Assembly (NCBI GenBank): GCA_963771845.1
Contig: CAVYVC010000023.1
Span: 131,779 to 195,778, forward strand
DNA from: VAZQ01 sp963771845
GTDB taxonomy: Bacteria; Pseudomonadota; Alphaproteobacteria; Rhizobiales; Xanthobacteraceae
Length of the DNA stretch: 64,000 nt
Reading direction: 5' to 3'
Positions 18,227-28,362 of this stretch are shown one piece after another (positions within the stretch are counted from its first letter, which is position 1; every line of letters begins with the position of its first letter). The notes beneath the pieces were generated by a model that was not told the origin of the DNA, searched no databases, and saw only the letters and a program-made list of their open reading frames with translations. The translations under genes and the position numbers were made by a program.

Positions 18227-21086
18227 GATTTTTGCCGCTCATTGGCAGGATCATAGAACGGCAGGCTCGCCACTTGTGCCGTGACAAGCTTTCCGCCGTC
18301 CACGCGGATCGAGAATGTTTGACCCGGCTGCGATTTCTGCGGGCGCACATAGGCCAATCCAATAACACGTTGCACCGCCGCCGAATACGCGCAGGAGGTG
18401 ACGCGGCCGGCAATCTCGCCTTCCTCGATCACGAGATGGCTTTCCTTCGGCATGGCATCGATCTCCTCGAGGACAAAGCCGATCAGCTTGCGATCAATGC
18501 CGCGCTTGCGATGAGCCTGCAAAGCGGCACGACCCAAAAAGAAAGTCTTCGAGCTCGCGCCCGCGCCCATTGCGATCTCGATCGGATTGGTCAGTCCGTC
18601 GGTATCCTGTCCGACAATGACGTGGCCCTTCTCCAGACGCAGGATGCGCTGCGCCTCCACGCCGAACGGCTGGATGTCCCAGCGCTCGCCGGCCTCGAGC
18701 AGGCGATCCCACACGAATTCACCATAGCTTGCCGGCACATGAATCTCGTAGCCCAGCTCTCCCACGAAGCCCACCCGCAGCAGGCGTGCCGGAACATGGG
18801 CAACGTGCCCGGTACGAACGCCCATATAGGGAAAAGCATCCGGGCCAAGATCGATGTCCTGGCACAACTCCGCGAGCACGGCGCGGCACTGCGGGCCCGC
18901 AAGGTTGACGGCCGCGTAGGCCGCGGTCACTTGCGTGATATCGATATCGAGCTGCCATTGCGCATTCCAGAAATACATCGACCGCACCACGCCTTCGACG
19001 CCGGAGGTCGTGGCCGTGACGTAGAAATGCTGATCAGCCAGCCGGCAGATCACACCGTCATCGATGACGGCTCCTGTCGCATCGGTCATCAGAGCGTAGC
19101 GGCCACGGTAGAGCGGTTGTTTGAGATGAGCCGTGAAGTAGATCCGGTTGAGGAACTCGGCTGCATCAGGACCGCGAACTTCAATCTTGCCGAGCGTTGA
19201 GACATCGATGAGGCCCACGCCGGACCGGACGCTTGCCACCTCGGCTGCAATCGCGTTCGGCGCGTCGCGCTCCCCGCCGTAATAGGCCGGCCGCAGCCAG
19301 GCACCGGCGAGCATCATCTGCGCGCCCGCCTCCAGGTGGCGGTGATGCATGGGGGAGCGGCGGATGGGATCAAAGCCCCGCCCCGCGAGCACGCCGAAGC
19401 TCTCGCCGGAATAGGGCGGGCGCGCCGTTGTGCTGCCGATTTGCTCTTCACGCAACCCGCGCGTGAGCGCGGCGAGGCGAATAGTATTCACGGCAGAATG
19501 CCGTCCCTGCGACGGTCCCATGCCGGCCGTGGAATATCGTTTGAGCAACTGAACATGGTCGAAACCGGACGCGATGGTATCGCGGATATCCTTGACGGTG
19601 AGATCCTCGTCGAAATCGACGAACTCCTTGCCCCTTGGGTGGAAGCAAAACGGGAAGGCATGGGTAGCTCCGGCTGCGTTGTTATCGATCGCCGTGCTCG
19701 CTTCCCGCAGGTTGCCCCGGCCGGCGCGTTCGCCGTCAGCGAGCATCGCATCGAGCGCGAAGCACTGATTCACCGAGCCGGTGAGCGTGATCCCCTGCGG
19801 CAACTCCTCGGCCCGATGCATGGCGGTACGCTGATCGTACACAAGCCGCGCGCCCGCATGGGCGGCAAGCGCCAGGTTGGGCGCAAACCCGGTCGAGACG
19901 CACAGGAGATCGCAGGCGATTGTATCGAACGGGGCTTCAAATTCGCCCTTCGCGCCCACGCGCGCGACGCGAACGCCGCGCACATGCTGCCGGCCGAGCG
20001 CTTCGCACACCGTTGCCCCGGCCTCGATGCGGATCTCGCGCTTGACCACGGCAGCGCGAAGCGGACCATCGGCAGCCGAGGCGCGCATATCGAGAACCGC
20101 CGCGATCTCAACACCTGCGTCGGCGAGATCGAGCGCTACGCCGTAACCATGGTCGTTCGCTGTCAACACCACGGCACGGTCGCCTGGACACACGCCATAG
20201 AGCTTGACCAATTTTTGCGCCGCCGAGCCAAGCATGATGCCGGGCAAGTCGTTATTACGGAATAGCGCGGGCTGCTCCAAAACGCCGGTCGCAAGCACGA
20301 CCCGCCCGGCGCGCAACTTGTAAAGCCGCCGGCCCTTAACGATCGCAAGCCAATGGTCCGCAAACAGGCCTTCGCAACTTGCGCCGGCGAGAACCATCAC
20401 GTCTGCGGTTCTCTCGAATGCGGCGGTAAGCCGGTCGCGCTGTTTGCGCCCTTGCAGGCCGCCGGCATCGAAACGGGCGTAGTTCAATGCGCCGCCGAGC
20501 GATGGATTGTGATCCACAATCACGACGCGGGAACCTCCTGCGCCGCCGCCAAGGCCGCACTCATCCCGGCCGGCCCGCCGCCGATCACCGCCACATCGGC
20601 GAAGAGATAGGATTTGTCGAAATAGCCGTGCTTGCTCTTCACGTCGACGCGGCCGATGCCGGCCATGTGCCGGATCACCGGCTCCCACATCCGCCACGCG
20701 CCCTTGGGCCGGAAGAACGAGCGGTAGTAAAAGCCGGCCGGAAGGAAACGGTCAAAAGCACCGGTCCAGGCATGCAGGTCGAAGCGCGGCGACCCGAGAT
20801 AATTCTGCGCGCGCACACGGTCGCCATCGGACAGGAGATGACGTTCCGCAAAAACGTTCGGGATGCCGTTGACCTCAACCAGGGTGTTGGCTTCGCACCC
20901 GGCGAGACTGACAATTCCGCGTGGCCGGTGATATTTGAACGATCGGGATAATACGCTCACGCCATTCGCGCTAAGCGCACTTGCGATGCTATCGCCCTTG
21001 AAGGCGCCATAGCGCCGGCCCTGGAACGTGAATGTCAGCGGCTTGCTTCGATCGATGAACTCGCCGCCGGTTGCCAACCGCTTCAC
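18223..21086 (-). CDS. soxA: sarcosine oxidase alpha subunit-like, frame broken near 20530
   Basis: About 954 residues. The first frame (from 21086) has the N-terminal ferredoxin-like segment (RRYGAFKGDSIASAL) and the dinucleotide motif DVAVIGGGPAGMSAALAAA. It runs into a TGA at 20520. The second frame continues from about 20535 with SRVVIVDHNPSLGGALNY through the oxidoreductase domain and the C-terminal GcvT-like folate domain (RVGFVGELGYEIHVP, FGVEAQRILRLEKGH). One base lost or gained near 20530 explains the break. The alpha subunit binds NAD and tetrahydrofolate and channels formaldehyde released from the methylamine. ATG overlaps the soxD stop. Confidence 0.85.
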
Positions 21087-21367
21087 TGTGGGCCAATTCC
21101 TGGCGCAGCCGCGAGCCTGGGATCGCCGATCCGATAGGTCGCGAGGATTTCATCGGTGCGAGTATCGCGCTCGACAATGAACAGGAAGTTGGTCGCAAGA
21201 TGCAGCCACCATTCCCGCACCGGACCGGCGGGATTTCGTTCCATGAAAACGAACTCGGCCCACTTTTCTGCTCCCGCTCCGGCGTCCGGCAACGGCTTGA
21301 CCTCGCCGAGGCAGACGAATTCCGAAATATTGCGAGGGCCGTTCAGCGGGCAATTCACGAGCCTCAT
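21083..21367 (-). CDS. soxD: sarcosine oxidase delta subunit-like, zinc ligands mostly lost
   Basis: A 94-residue SoxD-family protein starting MRLVNCPLNGPRN and containing EKWAEFVFMERNPAGP. In the characterised subunit zinc is bound by Cys6, Cys9, His59 and Cys63. Here Cys6 is kept but residue 9 is Asn, and the later H-x3-C is replaced within LHLATNFLF. The site is therefore probably empty. ATG at 21367 lies 7 bases after the soxB stop, and its own stop overlaps the soxA ATG at 21086. Confidence 0.78.
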   Translation of the reverse strand: MRLVNCPLNGPRNISEFVCLGEVKPLPDAGAGAEKWAEFVFMERNPAGPVREWWLHLATNFLFIVERDTRTDEILATYRIGDPRLAAAPGIGPQ

Positions 21368-21374
21368 TTGCGCT

Positions 21375-22613
21375 TCAATGCCCCACCGAAGCTGCGCCTC
21401 GTTCGCCGATCTGGACAAAGTTTGCGAAGCGATCGAGCGCGAATGGCTGGATGAGCTTGGGCGGCTTGCCGGTTGCAATGGTCTCGGCCAGGCGCTTGCC
21501 GCACACCGGCGTTGCCTTGAATCCCCATGTCCCCCAGCCCGCGTCGATGAAATAGTTCTCGACCGGCGTGAGGCCCATGACGGGGCTGAAATCGGGCGTC
21601 ATGTCGGCGAGCCCGGCCCACTGCCGCATGACCTTCACTTCGGCAAGGAAAGGAAAGAGTTCGAGCATGTGGCTCATGAGGCCTTCCTTGAATTCCAAGG
21701 TCGAGCGCGAGGAATAGAGCGGATAAGGGTCGGTCGCACCGCCCATCACAAGCTCGCCGCGCGTGCTTTGCGAGACATAGATGTGCAGGCTGCCCGACAC
21801 GATGATCGGATCGAGAAACGGCTTGAGCGGGTGCGATACGCAGGCCTGCAGCGGGATCGTGCGAATCGGCAGGCGCAGATCCAGCATGGCGGCAACGCGC
21901 GAGCTCGAACCCGCGACCGCCTGCAGGATGGCTCCGGCGTGAACCGTGCCGCGGCTGGTCTCGACCGCGATCGCCCGGTTTCCCTGTTTGACGATGCCGG
22001 TCACCTCGGTCTCGGGATGCAGTTCCACGCCCAATCGCGCTGCTGCGGCCGCGTAGCCCCATGCCACCGCATCATGGCGCGCGATCGCGCCGGGTGGGTG
22101 ATAAAGCGCGCCCAGAATGGGATAGCGCGCCTTGGGCGAGAGATTGAGCTGCGGGCACAGGCGCCGAATCTCGCCCGGGTCGATCAATTCGGATCGAACG
22201 CCAAGGTGCTTGTTCACTTCCGCCCGCCAGCGCGCGGTTCGGATCGCCGCGTCGGTGTGCGCAAGGGTGAGATGCCCGCGCTCGGAATACATGATGTTGA
22301 AGTCGAGCTCGTTGCTGAGATTTTGAAAAAGCGAAACCGATTCCGCGTAGAAGGCGACGCCCTCGACGGTCAGGTAATTGGAGCGCACGATCGCGGTATT
22401 GCGCCCTGTATTGCCGCCGCCGAGATAGCCCTTCTCCAGAACTGCAACGTTGCGGATGCCGTGATCCCTGGCGAGATAATAGGCGGTTGCGAGCCCATGT
22501 CCGCCGCCACCGATGATGACGACGTCGTAACGCTTGAGTAAAGGTGAAGGCGACGGCAGGATGCGGGCCGGGCGCCGTCCCCACAATCCTTGCGCGATCA
22601 GGGCAAACGACAT
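21375..22613 (-). CDS. soxB: sarcosine oxidase beta subunit-like FAD/FMN oxidoreductase
   Basis: A 412-residue DAO-family flavoprotein with the dinucleotide motif YDVVIIGGGGHGLATAYYLA and GNTGRNTAIVRSNYL after it. The segment ARHDAVAWGYA matches the region that carries the covalently attached FMN histidine in heterotetrameric sarcosine oxidase. C-terminal MGLTPVENYFIDAGWGTWG is typical of the family. The enzyme oxidises an N-methyl or secondary amine, passing electrons from FAD to FMN to oxygen. ATG at 22613 follows the natural hyuB stop (22622) by 8 bases. As sequenced, the hyuB frame runs into soxB, giving a false fusion. Confidence 0.87.
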   Translation of the reverse strand: MSFALIAQGLWGRRPARILPSPSPLLKRYDVVIIGGGGHGLATAYYLARDHGIRNVAVLEKGYLGGGNTGRNTAIVRSNYLTVEGVAFYAESVSLFQNLSNELDFNIMYSERGHLTLAHTDAAIRTARWRAEVNKHLGVRSELIDPGEIRRLCPQLNLSPKARYPILGALYHPPGAIARHDAVAWGYAAAAARLGVELHPETEVTGIVKQGNRAIAVETSRGTVHAGAILQAVAGSSSRVAAMLDLRLPIRTIPLQACVSHPLKPFLDPIIVSGSLHIYVSQSTRGELVMGGATDPYPLYSSRSTLEFKEGLMSHMLELFPFLAEVKVMRQWAGLADMTPDFSPVMGLTPVENYFIDAGWGTWGFKATPVCGKRLAETIATGKPPKLIQPFALDRFANFVQIGERGAASVGH

Positions 22614-22621
22614 GCGTGCGC

Positions 22622-24321
22622 TCACTTCCGGCCTGCATTCGTCGGCAGCGCAAGCCCATAATGACGGGCAATGTATTGCTTCTGAAAATTTTTCATTCAA
22701 CTGATCGAGCTCGATCGCGGCGCGCGTGCGCTCGGCGGGAGGACCATAGCCGCCGGCGCCGGGAGACTCGACGATAATGGTCTCGCCCTCGCGCACCAAC
22801 TCACCGGAAGGCTTGGTCGCCAATATCCTGTTGCCGTCGCGGCCGATCTTGACAAAGCGGCCCGCAGCGCCGCTGCCGCCCCCGAACACGCCCCATGGCT
22901 GGTGGATCGAGCGTTCCATAGCGCCGTTGAACGTACAGTCGTGACCGACCGGCCGGATTGCGCGGCGCAATCCCATTCCCCCCCGATAGCGGCCGGGCCC
23001 ACCGGAGTCCTCGATCAGTCCGTAGCTCTCGACGAGCAGCGGGTATTCCATCTCGATCAATTCCACCGGCAGGTTCGATGTGTTGGTGATGTGAACCTGA
23101 ACCCCGTCGGTGCCGTCCTTTTCCGCGCGGCCGCCGAAGCCGCCGCCGAGCGTCTCGAGGTACACGTATTGCGCATTCGTGCGCGGATCGATGCCGGAGA
23201 ACACGGCCGTGGTATTGGCGCCGTTTGCGGCGCCCACGACCTGCTGCGGCAGCGCGTCGGCGAGCGCTCCAATGATCACGTCGATGATGCGTTGGCAGGT
23301 GTTTGCGCGCGCGGCGACGGGCGCAGGAAAACGCGCATTGAGGAGCGAGCCAGGCTCGGCCACGATCTGCGGGAGATCGAGCATGCCCTGATTGTTCGGC
23401 ACCTGCGGATCGAGCAACGCCTTGAGCGTGTAGCACACCGCAGCCTGGGTCGCATTCATGGTAACGTTGATGTTGCCGGCGACCTGGGCGCTGGTTCCGG
23501 CAAAGTCGAAGCGGATGCGGCCGCGCGCAACGTCGATGTGCACGCGGATCGGGATATCGCGCGTGCCCATCCCATCATCATCCATGACATCGGCGAAGGA
23601 ATAGCTGCCGTCGGGAATGCGCCGCAGCGCACGGCGCATGCGATCGGACGTGCGCCGCACGATCTCATCAAAGACCGCGAGCACCATTGTCGGGCCATAG
23701 GCAGCAAAGGTCTCGCCCAATCGCCGCTCGCCGAGGCGGCAGGCGGCGATCTGCGCGAAATAGTCGCCGCGGCGCTCCTGCGGCACGCGAACATTGAGCA
23801 GAATGAGATTGAGCAAATCCTGTTGCAGCTTCCCCCTTCGAAACAGCTTCATGACCGGCAGGCGCAGGCCCTCCTGGTAGATTTCCGTCATACCCCCCGC
23901 CATGCTGCCAGGAACCATGCCGCCGACATCGGCGTGGTGAGCGATATTGCACATGAAGGCGACCAGCTTAGCCCCGGTGGAAAATGGGCACGGCCATGTT
24001 CACATCGGGCAGGTGGGTTCCACCCGCCACGTGCGGATCATTGGCGATGAAAATATCTCCCTCCTCGATATCGCCGGCGAATTCGGCCAACAGGTGACGC
24101 ATCAGACCGGTCATGGAGGCGATGTGGATCGGCAGCGACGCGTCCGATTGCGTGATCAAGCGGCCATGGCGATCGCAGACCGCCGTTGAATGATCCCGGC
24201 GTTCCTTGATGTTGGTCGAGTATGCGCTCTTCATCAGCGCGACGAATGTCTCGTCCGTGATCGAACGCAGCGCGTTCGAGATGATTTCGATTGCGATCGG
24301 ATCCAAACGTCGTTGTTTCAT
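22622..24321 (-). CDS. hyuB: hydantoinase/oxoprolinase B subunit, two frame breaks
   Basis: About 566 residues in three reading-frame pieces. It begins MKQRRLDPIAIEIISNALRS and includes AVCDRHGRLITQSDASLPIH. The first frame stops at 23968 because of an apparent extra base near 23970 (PIFHRG then KLVAFMCNIAHH). The middle piece covers HHADVGGMVPGS to EKFSE. Near 22682 another shift is needed to reach the expected ending YIARHYGLALPTNAGRK and the TGA at 22622-22624. HyuB acts with HyuA in ATP-dependent opening of five-membered cyclic amides such as hydantoins or 5-oxoproline. ATG overlaps the hyuA stop. Confidence 0.85.
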
Positions 24322-26381
24322 TGGCCTACCGCTACAAGGAGATTGCCGGCATTATCCACACGCAGCCAGTCCCCGGGGCAGAGAACCGTGGTTGAATCGA
24401 ACTGCTCGATGACCGCCGGACCGGAAATGACGTCTCCGGGTTGCAGACGCCCGCGATCATAGATCGCCACCCGCCCCGGCCGGGAATATGCGAACCAGAC
24501 TGCCCGCTGGTCGACCGGCTTTGGCCGCGAGCGCCTGCTCGCCTTGCTTTTCTCCGGAGGCTGCAACTTGGTCAGCGCAGCGCTTGCGGTGAGGCGCGCA
24601 CTGATGATCTCAACCGGGTCTGCCTCGTTGTGGAAGCCATAGTACTGGTCGTGGACCAGGAAAAAACGCGCTGTGAGCTTATCCGCATCGGGAATCGGAG
24701 GTAATTGTCCGCCGACCGAAGTCCCGATCGGCACGGATAATTCAAAGTTCTGGCCGACGTAGCGCATGTCAAGGGAAAGCGTGAGCTTCCGTTTGGCGCG
24801 CGCCACGCTTTGGCCCGCAAACCAATCTTCTGCCGCGCGCTTGAGGTGTCTGAGAGCGTCGTGGACCGGCCGCAGGCCTGCCCCATTAAGCTCGCTGCGC
24901 GCCGAACGCACGAAATCGCGCTTGAGGTCGGACGCAATCAGCCCCTGGGCGCACAGGATTCCGGGCGCGGCCGGAACCAGGAATCTGGAAATACCGAGAG
25001 CACGCGCGACCTGGCTCGCGTGCAGCGGTCCGGCGCCTCCAAACGGCAGCAGGCAATAGCCGCGCGGGTCATGCCCGCGCTCGACGGAAACCGTCCGTAT
25101 GGCGCGAACCATGTTGGCAACCACAATATCGAGGATGCCGAGCGCCGTGCGCTCGATCGAAAAGCCAATCCGCCCGGCAATAGGCGCGATCGCTGCGCGC
25201 GCCGCGTTCACATCAAGCGGCATGCGTCCTCCGATGAGGCCGCCGGTGGAAAGCCGGCCGAGCAGAAGATTGGCGTCAGTGACGGTCGCTTCTTTTCCCC
25301 CTTTGCCGTAACAGGCGGGACCGGGCACGGCTCCGGCGCTCAGCGGGCCGACCTTCAGGAGACCATCGCGGTCGAACCAGGCGATCGAGCCGCCACCTGC
25401 GCCGATGGTATGGATATCGACCATAGGCAGCCGAACGGGAAAGCCGGCAACGGCACGATCATACGAGACGCTTGCCTGGTAATTTCGCACGAGCGCAACG
25501 TCTGCGCTGGTGCCGCCCATGTCGAGGGTGATGATGTTGGGCTCCTTTGAGATGCGCGCGCTGTAGATGGCCCCGATGGCGCCCGCCGCCGGCCCCGAGA
25601 GCGCGGTGCGCACGGGAAAGCGGCGCGCCTCCTCGACCGACATCAAGCCGCCGCTGCTCTGATAGACGCCCACATCGGCCTTTGCTGCGGCGGTGCTCAC
25701 GCGCTGCTCCAGATCGGACAGATATTTCCCGATGACGGGTTGCAGATAGGCGTTGAGCACGGCCGTCGAAAATCGCTCGTATTCACGAAATTCCGGCTGC
25801 ACCTGCGATGACAGCGAAACCATCAGCTCCTTGTCCGCGCACGCCAGCGCTTCGCCCACGCGGCGCTCGTGGGTGTCGTCGAGAAACGAGAACAAAAGGC
25901 AGACCGCACAAGACTGCGCGCCGGATTGCACGACTGCGTCGACGGCATCCTGAAGAGATTCGGGATCGAGCGGCGTGACGATACGTGCTTTGTCGGTAAT
26001 TCGCTCCGCGACCTCAAACCTGCGATGGCGCGGAACGAGCGGCTCCGGGTGGTCGATCTGAAGCGAGTAAAGATGCGGACGGGTCTGGCGGCCGATTTCC
26101 AGCAAATCGCGAAATCCGCGCGTGGTAATCATGGCCACGCGGGAACCCTTGCGTTCGATCAGCGCATTGGTGGCAACCGTCGTCCCATGGCAGAGCCGCG
26201 ACACGTTCTTCGGGTCGATGCCGGCGATCTTGCACAGCTCAAGCAGGCCATCGGCGATTGCTGCTGCGGGGCTCTCCGGCGTGGAGGGTGTCTTAAAAAG
26301 GTGGATGGCGCGTGAGCGCGTCTCAAAGGCAAAAAAGTCGGTAAACGTGCCGCCGACATCGACGCCAATGAGCCAGCTCAC
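24318..26381 (-). CDS. hyuA: hydantoinase/oxoprolinase A subunit
   Basis: An intact 687-residue ATP-binding subunit of the acetone carboxylase/hydantoinase/oxoprolinase family. It begins with the phosphate-binding GVDVGGTFTDFFAFE, followed by CHGTTVATNALIERKG, then LDMGGTSADVALV and FGGAGPLHAS, all actin-like ATPase signatures. It is first in the minus-strand operon. ATP hydrolysis drives opening of a cyclic amide. In creatinine breakdown the equivalent enzyme opens N-methylhydantoin to N-carbamoylsarcosine, and the adjacent sarcosine-oxidase genes make a related substrate attractive. That link is an inference; no creatinine deiminase or carbamoylsarcosine amidase was seen. Confidence 0.92.
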   Translation of the reverse strand: MSWLIGVDVGGTFTDFFAFETRSRAIHLFKTPSTPESPAAAIADGLLELCKIAGIDPKNVSRLCHGTTVATNALIERKGSRVAMITTRGFRDLLEIGRQTRPHLYSLQIDHPEPLVPRHRRFEVAERITDKARIVTPLDPESLQDAVDAVVQSGAQSCAVCLLFSFLDDTHERRVGEALACADKELMVSLSSQVQPEFREYERFSTAVLNAYLQPVIGKYLSDLEQRVSTAAAKADVGVYQSSGGLMSVEEARRFPVRTALSGPAAGAIGAIYSARISKEPNIITLDMGGTSADVALVRNYQASVSYDRAVAGFPVRLPMVDIHTIGAGGGSIAWFDRDGLLKVGPLSAGAVPGPACYGKGGKEATVTDANLLLGRLSTGGLIGGRMPLDVNAARAAIAPIAGRIGFSIERTALGILDIVVANMVRAIRTVSVERGHDPRGYCLLPFGGAGPLHASQVARALGISRFLVPAAPGILCAQGLIASDLKRDFVRSARSELNGAGLRPVHDALRHLKRAAEDWFAGQSVARAKRKLTLSLDMRYVGQNFELSVPIGTSVGGQLPPIPDADKLTARFFLVHDQYYGFHNEADPVEIISARLTASAALTKLQPPEKSKASRRSRPKPVDQRAVWFAYSRPGRVAIYDRGRLQPGDVISGPAVIEQFDSTTVLCPGDWLRVDNAGNLLVAVGQ

Positions 26382-26494
26382 TGCGAACAGCTCCCGAAAT
26401 CGCTTTTATTCATCGATTGAGCACAGGCAGGACTGCGGCGGCAAGGACTGAGGTTACCTCCGAGTGTCGCTCGGATTGGTTCCCCGGTCCCAGC

Positions 26495-26837
26495 CAGGGC
26501 AATCGCATATGAGCAAGCCGTACCCCAAGCCGAGGCCGCGAAGCGGCACTACGCTGTTGGTTCTTGATAGGGGCGGGACCCGGGGTCCCCAAGAAACGCG
26601 GATGCGTTTTTTGGGGTGCCCCGCAAACCCGCCCCTCGTTCGGCATTCACGGTGTGTGAGGTTGATCTTGTAGGGGAGGTTTGAAACCCGCCCCTACTTC
26701 TTCGATTGCGCAGCTGATGACGGCAATTCCTCGCAGCGAACCTGTGGCATTACAAGGGCGGGTTTAAAACCCGCCCCTACAAGCTTCGCGACCGCGATCT
26801 ACTTCCCGTCCATGGCTTGTCATATGCGATTGCCCTG
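26495..26837. mobile_element. non-coding 343-bp element with terminal inverted repeats and internal hairpins
   Basis: CAGGGCAATCGCATATGAGC and five more bases (26495-26519) are repeated inverted at 26814-26837 with a single base missing. Between them there is no gene but three GC-rich palindromes: one with arms around 26569-26577 and 26627-26635, one at 26670-26697 (TAGGGGAGG..CCGCCCCTA) and one at 26752-26780 (GGGCGGGTTTAAAACCCGCC). The structure resembles a non-autonomous MITE-like element inserted upstream of hyuA. No target duplication is obvious and no transposase lies inside it. Confidence 0.5.
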
Positions 26838-26882
26838 CCCGCAGTTCTACGACGGACATCACCAGAAGCGCCTGACATTAGC

Positions 26883-27857
26883 CTACTCGATCACTTCGTC
26901 GGCGAGCGAGAGCAGTGTCGGCGGGACCGTGAGACCAAGTACTCGGGCAGTCTTGAGATTGATCGCCAGTTCGAATTTGGTCGGTTGCTCGACCGGAAGA
27001 TCGGCCGGTTTGGTGCCTTTCAGAATCCGATCGACGTACCAGGCGGCGCGCTCGCCCAAGGCAAATATGTTCGGCCCAAGGGCCAAGAGCCCCCCGGCTT
27101 GGACGAATTCTCCCGCCTGATGCACCGTGGGTAAGCGGTAGCTGTTAGCGAGGTCGGCGATTTGCTGGAGATGGATCGTAAACGACGTGGTTTGCTGGAC
27201 TATGAGCGCATCGGGACGATCTTTCTCCATCGAGCCAAAGCCTTCGATGATCTCCTCGGGACGCACTTCGAAAACTTGCAAAGCAAGACTTAATGCTTGG
27301 GCGGCCGCCTGCGTTTCGGTGATGAGCGTTGCGGTGGGGGGATGGTCTCGCTGTACGAGCAGGCCGACGCGGGCGAGCTGCGGAACAACCTCCTTGAGCA
27401 GCTCCAACCGCTTGCCCGCCAACTCGGTCGAGAACAAGGTCACACCTGTCGTGTTCCCGCCCGGTCGCGCGAAGCCCGCAACAAGGTTATTGCCGATTGG
27501 GTCGGAGATCGACACCATGACGACGGGAGTGTTCTTGTTGAGGTCTCGAACGGCGAGGATTGCTTCGGTGCTGTTCGAGGCAATCACGTCCACATTCAAC
27601 TGAAGCAACTCGCTCGCCAAATCGGCCAGTTGCTCTCTTCGTCCGGCTGCCCACCGATATATCAGGACGAGGTTCTGGCCCTCGACGTATCCGAGTTGCT
27701 GCAATCCGTGCTGAAATCCCCTTATGGCCGGAGTTGGCCCAGTCGCCAATGTGAGAAAGCCGATGCGAGCGAGTTTCGCTGTCTGCTGCGCACGCGCACC
27801 GAGCGGCCACGCCGCGACCATGCCGCCGAGCAGGGTGATGAACTCGCGGCGCCTCAT
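26883..27857 (-). CDS. orphan ABC-type substrate-binding protein (PF04392 family), copy 1
   Basis: A 324-residue periplasmic binding protein starting MRRREFITLLGGMVAAW, a twin-arginine leader with a cleavage region ARAQQ. The body shows the family hallmarks FARPGGNTTGVT and the ending PTLLSLADEVIE. No permease or ATPase gene is adjacent. It lies about 140 bases downstream of the response-regulator gene and may belong to that operon. Paralogues in the window start at 31748, 45050, 46247 and 63063. The ligand is unknown; members are predicted to bind purine-like or aromatic compounds. Confidence 0.82.
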   Translation of the reverse strand: MRRREFITLLGGMVAAWPLGARAQQTAKLARIGFLTLATGPTPAIRGFQHGLQQLGYVEGQNLVLIYRWAAGRREQLADLASELLQLNVDVIASNSTEAILAVRDLNKNTPVVMVSISDPIGNNLVAGFARPGGNTTGVTLFSTELAGKRLELLKEVVPQLARVGLLVQRDHPPTATLITETQAAAQALSLALQVFEVRPEEIIEGFGSMEKDRPDALIVQQTTSFTIHLQQIADLANSYRLPTVHQAGEFVQAGGLLALGPNIFALGERAAWYVDRILKGTKPADLPVEQPTKFELAINLKTARVLGLTVPPTLLSLADEVIE

Positions 27858-27996
27858 GTTCTTACCGCGCCGCAGCATTGTTGTCCGCTTCATCTCAATG
27901 CAGGCCCAGACAGGACGGGTTCAATGTGTGGCGGCAGCCGACATAGCGGTCCCGCTGATGAGCAACGCATGCGAGGGGAATTCCGCAGTCGCAGCC

Positions 27997-28362
27997 CTAT
28001 CGCAAAAACTCCCGAATTTTCGCGAGAAGCTGACGCGGGCTATAAGGCTTCGGTACAAAATCATTGCAGCCCGCTGCTCGGGCTTTCTCTTCATCTCCGC
28101 TTAAGGCATACGACGTGACCGCGATAATTGGTATCGAGTTTAGGGATGGGTCCGCCTTGATGCGGCGCGTTGCTTCGTAGCCGTCCATGACCGGAAGCTG
28201 AATGTCCATGAGGATCAGGTCTGGTCGGTCCTTCGCCACGGCTGCAAGTGCCTCCTCGCCGTTTTCTGCTTCAGTCATCTCGTAATCGTTGGCCGTCAGC
28301 AAATCGCGCACGATCTGCCGATTGTCCTCCTGGTCCTCAACCACCAAAATTCGCTTGCTCAT
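27997..28362 (-). CDS. single-domain response regulator (CheY-like receiver)
   Basis: A 121-residue receiver-only protein starting MSKRILVVEDQEDN. It has the acidic pocket (ED), the phospho-accepting aspartate in LILMDIQLPVMDG, the switch Thr/Ser in AVTSYAL and the lysine in FVPKPYSP. There is no output domain, so it probably signals by protein contact. Its ATG overlaps the stop of the histidine kinase at 28359-28362, and the two are an obvious cognate pair. Confidence 0.9.
   Translation of the reverse strand: MSKRILVVEDQEDNRQIVRDLLTANDYEMTEAENGEEALAAVAKDRPDLILMDIQLPVMDGYEATRRIKADPSLNSIPIIAVTSYALSGDEEKARAAGCNDFVPKPYSPRQLLAKIREFLR

Noticed and set aside
21375..23954. A single HyuB-SoxB fusion protein
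   Set aside because: The apparent fusion arises from a frame break near 22682. In the correct frame HyuB ends at 22622 with its usual GLALPTNAGRK terminus, and SoxB has its own ATG at 22613.
14579..26381. A complete creatinine-degradation pathway
   Set aside because: Only genes for the cyclic-amide opening and sarcosine-type oxidation steps are present. No creatinine deiminase or N-carbamoylsarcosine amidase was found in the window.
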